NCBI GenBank assembly: GCA_002401635.1
Contig: NVTQ01000126.1
Coordinates: 1-10,646, forward strand
From: Pseudomonadota bacterium
GTDB lineage: Bacteria > Pseudomonadota > Zetaproteobacteria > Mariprofundales > Mariprofundaceae
Length of the DNA: 10,646 nt
Direction of reading: 5' to 3'
This document shows positions 7,908-10,646 of the stretch, one piece after another. Position numbers and translations under genes: made by a program. Position 1 is the stretch's first letter, and each line of letters begins with the position of its first letter. Under the pieces are notes generated by a model. The model did not search any database and was not told where the DNA came from. It was given only the letters and a program-made list of their open reading frames with translations.

Positions 7908-8881
7908 TGGAAACTACAAAAAAAAAGGTATTGGTGACAGGCGCGGCAGGCTTTATTGGTTCGCATGTGAGTCAAAGTCTTTTAAAACAAGGTTATCAAG
8001 TGCTTGGCTTGGATAATCTCAATGATTATTACGATGTGCAGCTTAAACGTGACAGGTTGAAATGGTTTGATGGTGAGTCGGCCTTTGAGTTTGTGCAGTT
8101 GGATTTGGCAAATCGTGAGGGTATGGCGGATTTATTTTCTAAACATCGCTTTGATGTGGTGGTGAATTTGGCGGCGCAAGCAGGCGTGCGTTATTCCATT
8201 GACCACCCACATGCTTATGCTGATAGCAATTTGGTGGGCTTTTTAAATGTCTTGGAAGGTTGTCGAAATGGTGGTGTGCAACACCTGTTATTTGCCTCAT
8301 CATCATCGGTATATGGCGAGAATAAAAAGATTCCTTTTGCCGTTGAAGATAGGGTGGATCATCCTATTTCGCTTTATGCAGCAACCAAAAAGTCCAATGA
8401 ACTGATGGCACATGCGTATGCGCATTTGTATGACTTTAAAGTGACTGGGTTACGATTTTTTACGGTGTATGGTCCATGGGGTCGCCCTGATATGGCATAC
8501 TTTTCGTTTACCAAGGCAATCAGTGAGGGCAAAAGCATTGATGTCTATAATCATGGTAAAATGCAGCGTGATTTCACCTATATTGATGATGTGGTGGAGG
8601 CTGTGACACGTTTGGTGGTAAAAGAGCCTGCTGCAAGTTACAAAATTTATAATATTGGTAACCATTCACCCGAAACATTAATGAACTTCATTGAATCGAT
8701 TGAGTCAGCCTTGGGTAAAAAAGCAGAGAAGAATTTTCTACCGATGCAAGCAGGGGATGTGCCCGCTACGTATGCCGATGTACAAGATTTAATGGCCGAT
8801 GTGGATTTTAAACCCAATACACCGTTGCAAGAAGGAATTCAGCATTTTGTAGGTTGGTACAGGAATTATTATGACGCGTGA
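7907..8881 (+). CDS. NAD-dependent UDP-uronate 4-epimerase (UDP-glucuronate 4-epimerase-like)
   Basis: A 324-residue extended short-chain dehydrogenase that would interconvert gluco- and galacto-configured UDP-uronic acids in the cytoplasm. The NAD-binding loop is TGAAGFIGSH (Gly12, Gly15, Gly18), followed by GLDNLNDYYDVQLKRDRL. NLAAQAGVRYS (87-97), SSSSVYG (131-137) and the catalytic YAATK (Tyr157, Lys161) are present. VYGPWGRPDMAYFSFTKAI (from residue 187) is a hallmark of the UDP-glucuronate 4-epimerase group (CapI/LpsL-like), not of TviC/WbpP. The C terminus QHFVGWYRNYY matches the family, and length is close to the usual 330-340. ATG 7907 overlaps the dehydrogenase stop (TGATG); ATG 7895 is an alternative adding four residues. 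A run of nine A lies in codons 4-7. Pairing with a TviB-type dehydrogenase suggests a UDP-GlcNAcA/UDP-GalNAcA substrate, which is inference; UDP-GlcA/UDP-GalA remains possible. Confidence 0.9.
   Translation: METTKKKVLVTGAAGFIGSHVSQSLLKQGYQVLGLDNLNDYYDVQLKRDRLKWFDGESAFEFVQLDLANREGMADLFSKHRFDVVVNLAAQAGVRYSIDHPHAYADSNLVGFLNVLEGCRNGGVQHLLFASSSSVYGENKKIPFAVEDRVDHPISLYAATKKSNELMAHAYAHLYDFKVTGLRFFTVYGPWGRPDMAYFSFTKAISEGKSIDVYNHGKMQRDFTYIDDVVEAVTRLVVKEPAASYKIYNIGNHSPETLMNFIESIESALGKKAEKNFLPMQAGDVPATYADVQDLMADVDFKPNTPLQEGIQHFVGWYRNYYDA
7918..7926 (+). repeat. Homopolymer run of nine A at the start of the epimerase gene
   Basis: Nine consecutive A fall in codons 4-7 (ACA AAA AAA AAG). The last seven bases of tract plus G form A AAA AAG in frame, the classical slippery heptamer. 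A shift to either alternative frame meets a stop: TGA within three codons in one, and TAA after about 29 codons in the other. Slippage would therefore switch the gene off. No downstream stimulatory structure was identified. Confidence 0.6.
8861..8864 (+). promoter_or_regulatory. Ribosome-binding site of the GT2 gene
   Basis: AGGA lies inside the end of the epimerase gene, 6 bases before ATG 8871. It supports that start and the resulting 11-base overlap between the two genes. Confidence 0.55.
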
Positions 8882-9812
8882 TTTTAGAGAATTGTTTGCA
8901 CAAGCTGACTGGTTTTCTCCTGAGTTAAACCGTGATTGGGTGCGCTACCGCAATGATGAAAATCCAACAGGTGTGTGCTGGCATGTGAAGTCGGAGAATG
9001 AAGCCCCTGTGCTTTCTGTGATTATTCCGACGGCTGATGCAGATCGTGGCGGTTATTTTATTAAGTTGATGGACTCATTAAGCCAGCAAGATATGCAAGA
9101 CTTTGAATTGATTGTGCTCAAAGGTGATAAACGCCAAGGACGCGGCATTAATATTTGTGCAGGCATGGCAAAAGGAAAGTATTTACTGACAGTTGATGAT
9201 GACTCTTCACTGCCTGATGCTCAAACCTTTAGCAAGATGATTAAAGCCATGGATGAACATGCCGATATTGGCATGGCAGGTGGTAATAACACGGTGCCTG
9301 ATTGGGCAACGCCATTTGTGAAACGGGTGATGACTCAGGTTCCGCGTCGTAGTTGGGAGCCTGTGTCTGAGATTATTGATTCTGATTTGGCGGAGCACCC
9401 ATGTCTGATTATGCGGACGGCGTTGTTTCGTAAAGTTGGTGGTGAAAATGAAATTATTCCACGTGGGCTTGATCCATATTTGCGGCAGGTATTTCGCGAA
9501 GAAGACACGCGCGTAGTGGTCTTGCCCGATATTATTTATCATCATTTACCCCCAGAAACATGGTCTGGTTTGTTGGGGCAAATGTATCGCAATGGTTATC
9601 AGGCAGCCTATGCGAATATTCACTCGCCAGAATGGGTGATTGAAACACCTGCTGAACATGGTGATTTCACCCTGCGTGTACCGTTGTGGAAACGTATATT
9701 GCGCTTTCCGTTGAATATGCTGAAGAGTTTATTGCAAGGTAAATGGCTTTGGGTGCTGTGTGAAACATGTTATGCGTGGGGTTTTTTGCGCGGCTGGATT
9801 AAGGAGAAATAA
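8871..9812 (+). CDS. Glycosyltransferase family 2 protein
   Basis: A 313-residue GT-A fold inverting glycosyltransferase, likely adding one sugar to the lipid-linked repeat unit. After a 45-residue N-terminal extension (MTRDFRELFAQADWFSPELN...), the catalytic domain starts at PVLSVIIPTADADRGGY (from residue 46). LLTVDDDSSLPD contains Asp109-Asp111, the metal- and nucleotide-binding DxD region. MAGGNNTVPDWATP and EHPCLIMRTALFRKVGG are consistent with the acceptor-side half, and REEDTRVVVLPD may hold the ED catalytic-base motif. The C terminus (LWKRILRFPLNMLKSLL, then WLWVLCETCYAWGFLRGW) is basic, hydrophobic and tryptophan-rich, suggesting membrane association without being a clear transmembrane domain. 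It overlaps the epimerase gene by 11 bases and is followed 2 bases later by a methyltransferase gene. The preceding uronate genes make a uronic-acid donor conceivable, but specificity cannot be read from the sequence. Confidence 0.9.
   Translation: MTRDFRELFAQADWFSPELNRDWVRYRNDENPTGVCWHVKSENEAPVLSVIIPTADADRGGYFIKLMDSLSQQDMQDFELIVLKGDKRQGRGINICAGMAKGKYLLTVDDDSSLPDAQTFSKMIKAMDEHADIGMAGGNNTVPDWATPFVKRVMTQVPRRSWEPVSEIIDSDLAEHPCLIMRTALFRKVGGENEIIPRGLDPYLRQVFREEDTRVVVLPDIIYHHLPPETWSGLLGQMYRNGYQAAYANIHSPEWVIETPAEHGDFTLRVPLWKRILRFPLNMLKSLLQGKWLWVLCETCYAWGFLRGWIKEK
9801..9806 (+). promoter_or_regulatory. Ribosome-binding site of the second methyltransferase
   Basis: AAGGAG is a near-perfect Shine-Dalgarno sequence formed by the last sense codons of the GT2 gene. 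It stands 8 bases before ATG 9815 and fixes that start, 2 bases after the TAA at 9810-9812. Confidence 0.75.
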
Positions 9813-9814
9813 AC

Positions 9815-10646
9815 ATGTCAGATAAACAGGATTGGTCGAGTTCAGAGAAGTTTTTTGCGCGCTCATGGACACATATTTTTTATTTTTGGAAGTTGCGTCA
9901 GGTGATGTTGGCAGGAACCGTGAAAAAGCTTTTGAAAAAACGCAATGATAATGCGCCAGTTCGTATTGTTGATTTGGGTTGTGGGCCAGGCACCAATATC
10001 TTTGATGTGTTTGATGTCTGTGCTGAATTTAAGGGTGTGCAATGGTTTGGCTTGGATTTAAATCAGCGTGAAGCAGCCATGGGCGCAAGTCGTAGCGCCT
10101 ACCGTGTGCAAGATAGGCATATGGACGCGATTCATTTTATGTCGGGTGATATTTTTAAGTTACCCTTTGCTGATAACAGCATTGATATTCTTATTTCTTC
10201 GGAAGTGGTGGAGCATTTGCCAGAGCCATTGCAGGCACTTCAGGAGATGCAGCGGGTATTGAAACCAGGTGGTTATGCCATGGTGACGACCCCCAATCCA
10301 CGCAACTTACCTGAAATGGTGGGTTACGCTTTGGATAAAATTACCTTGGGTGGCTTTAAAAAGTTTTACTGGCAAGGGCAGGATGAAATATCTGCACCGA
10401 AATTGTCAGCAGAAGTTGGTTTTGGTCATGTGTCTGTGCATCCATATCCGATTTGGCGTGATTGGTTTGAAGAGATTGGTATGCCTGTCGTAAAAAAGGT
10501 TCGGGGGCCGATGTTGTTTGGCAGTCCATTCTTTGATCGCCAGCGTTTTTTGGTAGGTTTGTTGGTTATGCTTGATCCAATATTGGATCGGTTACCCTTT
10601 CGTTTTATGACCACGACGAACCTTGGGATGTTGTGCCGAAAAAGGT
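9815..10646 (+). CDS. Class I SAM-dependent methyltransferase, 3' end cut by window edge
   Basis: Open from ATG 9815 to the window edge: 277 complete codons with no stop seen. The N terminus MSDKQDWSSSEKFFARSW leads into motif I RIVDLGCGPGTN (Asp53, Gly55, Gly57, Gly59), a canonical SAM-binding loop. WFGLDLN (Asp81) ends strand 2. SGDIFKLPFADNSIDILISS, then EVVEHLPEPLQALQEM and QRVLKPGGYAMVTTPNPRN, are classic Methyltransf_11/UbiE-like motifs II and III. The C-terminal part (WQGQDEISAPKLSAEVGFGHVSV and later RFMTTTNLGMLCRK) resembles the end of such proteins, so probably only a few residues are missing. A glycan substrate, such as O-methylation of a sugar or chain terminus, is inferred from the operon context. 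It differs from the first methyltransferase in having a standard glycine loop and a longer C-terminal domain. The internal open frame at 10068-10262 is a shadow of this gene. Confidence 0.87.
   Translation, partial: MSDKQDWSSSEKFFARSWTHIFYFWKLRQVMLAGTVKKLLKKRNDNAPVRIVDLGCGPGTNIFDVFDVCAEFKGVQWFGLDLNQREAAMGASRSAYRVQDRHMDAIHFMSGDIFKLPFADNSIDILISSEVVEHLPEPLQALQEMQRVLKPGGYAMVTTPNPRNLPEMVGYALDKITLGGFKKFYWQGQDEISAPKLSAEVGFGHVSVHPYPIWRDWFEEIGMPVVKKVRGPMLFGSPFFDRQRFLVGLLVMLDPILDRLPFRFMTTTNLGMLCRKR
10574..10589. repeat. Perfect 16-bp palindrome inside the second methyltransferase gene
   Basis: GATCCAATATTGGATC equals its own reverse complement. It lies in codons for Asp-Pro-Ile-Leu-Asp. It could be an operator-like or restriction-type site, but it sits in coding sequence and may be chance. 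No second copy was noticed in the window. Confidence 0.3.

Noticed and set aside
7646-7975. Antisense open frame of 109 codons on the - strand
   Set aside because: It lies opposite two strongly conserved genes, has a low-complexity Ser/Thr/Cys/Ala-rich translation, and shows no motif or ribosome-binding evidence; the other - strand frames fail for the same reasons.
1-10646. CRISPR arrays, tRNA or rRNA genes, insertion sequences, phage or defence genes
   Set aside because: No direct-repeat arrays, RNA gene motifs, transposase motifs or terminal inverted repeats were seen; conserved protein genes account for almost every base.

Overview
This window is the interior of a surface-polysaccharide (O-antigen, capsule or exopolysaccharide) biosynthesis operon. 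All nine genes lie on the + strand and fill essentially every base: neighbours either overlap or are at most 9 bases apart, with no room for an internal terminator or ordinary promoter. Both end genes are cut by the window edges, and no priming transferase, flippase, polymerase, chain-length regulator or ABC exporter is present, so the locus continues on both sides. The gene set (amidotransferase, MBOAT/SGNH O-acylation pair, TviB-type dehydrogenase, uronate epimerase) suggests a Gram-negative bacterium, most likely a proteobacterium. The sequence alone does not let me name genus or class. Base composition looks uniform, with a T/G-rich coding strand, and there is no obvious mobile DNA.

Layout: (1) 1-567, C-terminal part of a family-4 glycosyltransferase interrupted by an in-frame TGA; (2) 564-1724, a second GT4 enzyme; (3) 1724-2374, a SAM-dependent methyltransferase; (4) 2375-4207, an AsnB-type glutamine amidotransferase; (5) 4207-5226, a membrane-anchored SGNH-like protein; (6) 5223-6614, an MBOAT O-acyltransferase; (7) 6624-7907, a TviB/WbpO-type nucleotide-sugar 6-dehydrogenase; (8) 7907-8881, a UDP-uronate 4-epimerase; (9) 8871-9812, a GT2 glycosyltransferase; (10) 9815 to the window end, a second SAM methyltransferase cut by the edge. 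That is ten coding units if the broken GT4 is counted.

How they fit together (inference): genes 7 and 8 would make an activated uronic acid, probably UDP-N-acetylglucosaminuronate and its galacto epimer. Gene 4 could amidate the uronate carboxyl, as proposed for WbpS-like AsnB homologues in O-antigen loci. Genes 5 and 6 would add O-acyl (probably acetyl) groups at the membrane or in the periplasm. The glycosyltransferases assemble the repeat unit, and the two methyltransferases may methylate sugars or termini. The predicted product is therefore a heavily decorated uronate-containing glycan.

The most notable observations are the stop codon exactly at the conserved arginine of the GT4 'SVGRL' motif (41 bases into the window), an SGNH protein lacking the usual block-V aspartate, a dehydrogenase and epimerase drawn from different classical pairings, and a run of nine A at the start of the epimerase gene. 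I see no sign of a wholly new defence, mobile or regulatory system here.
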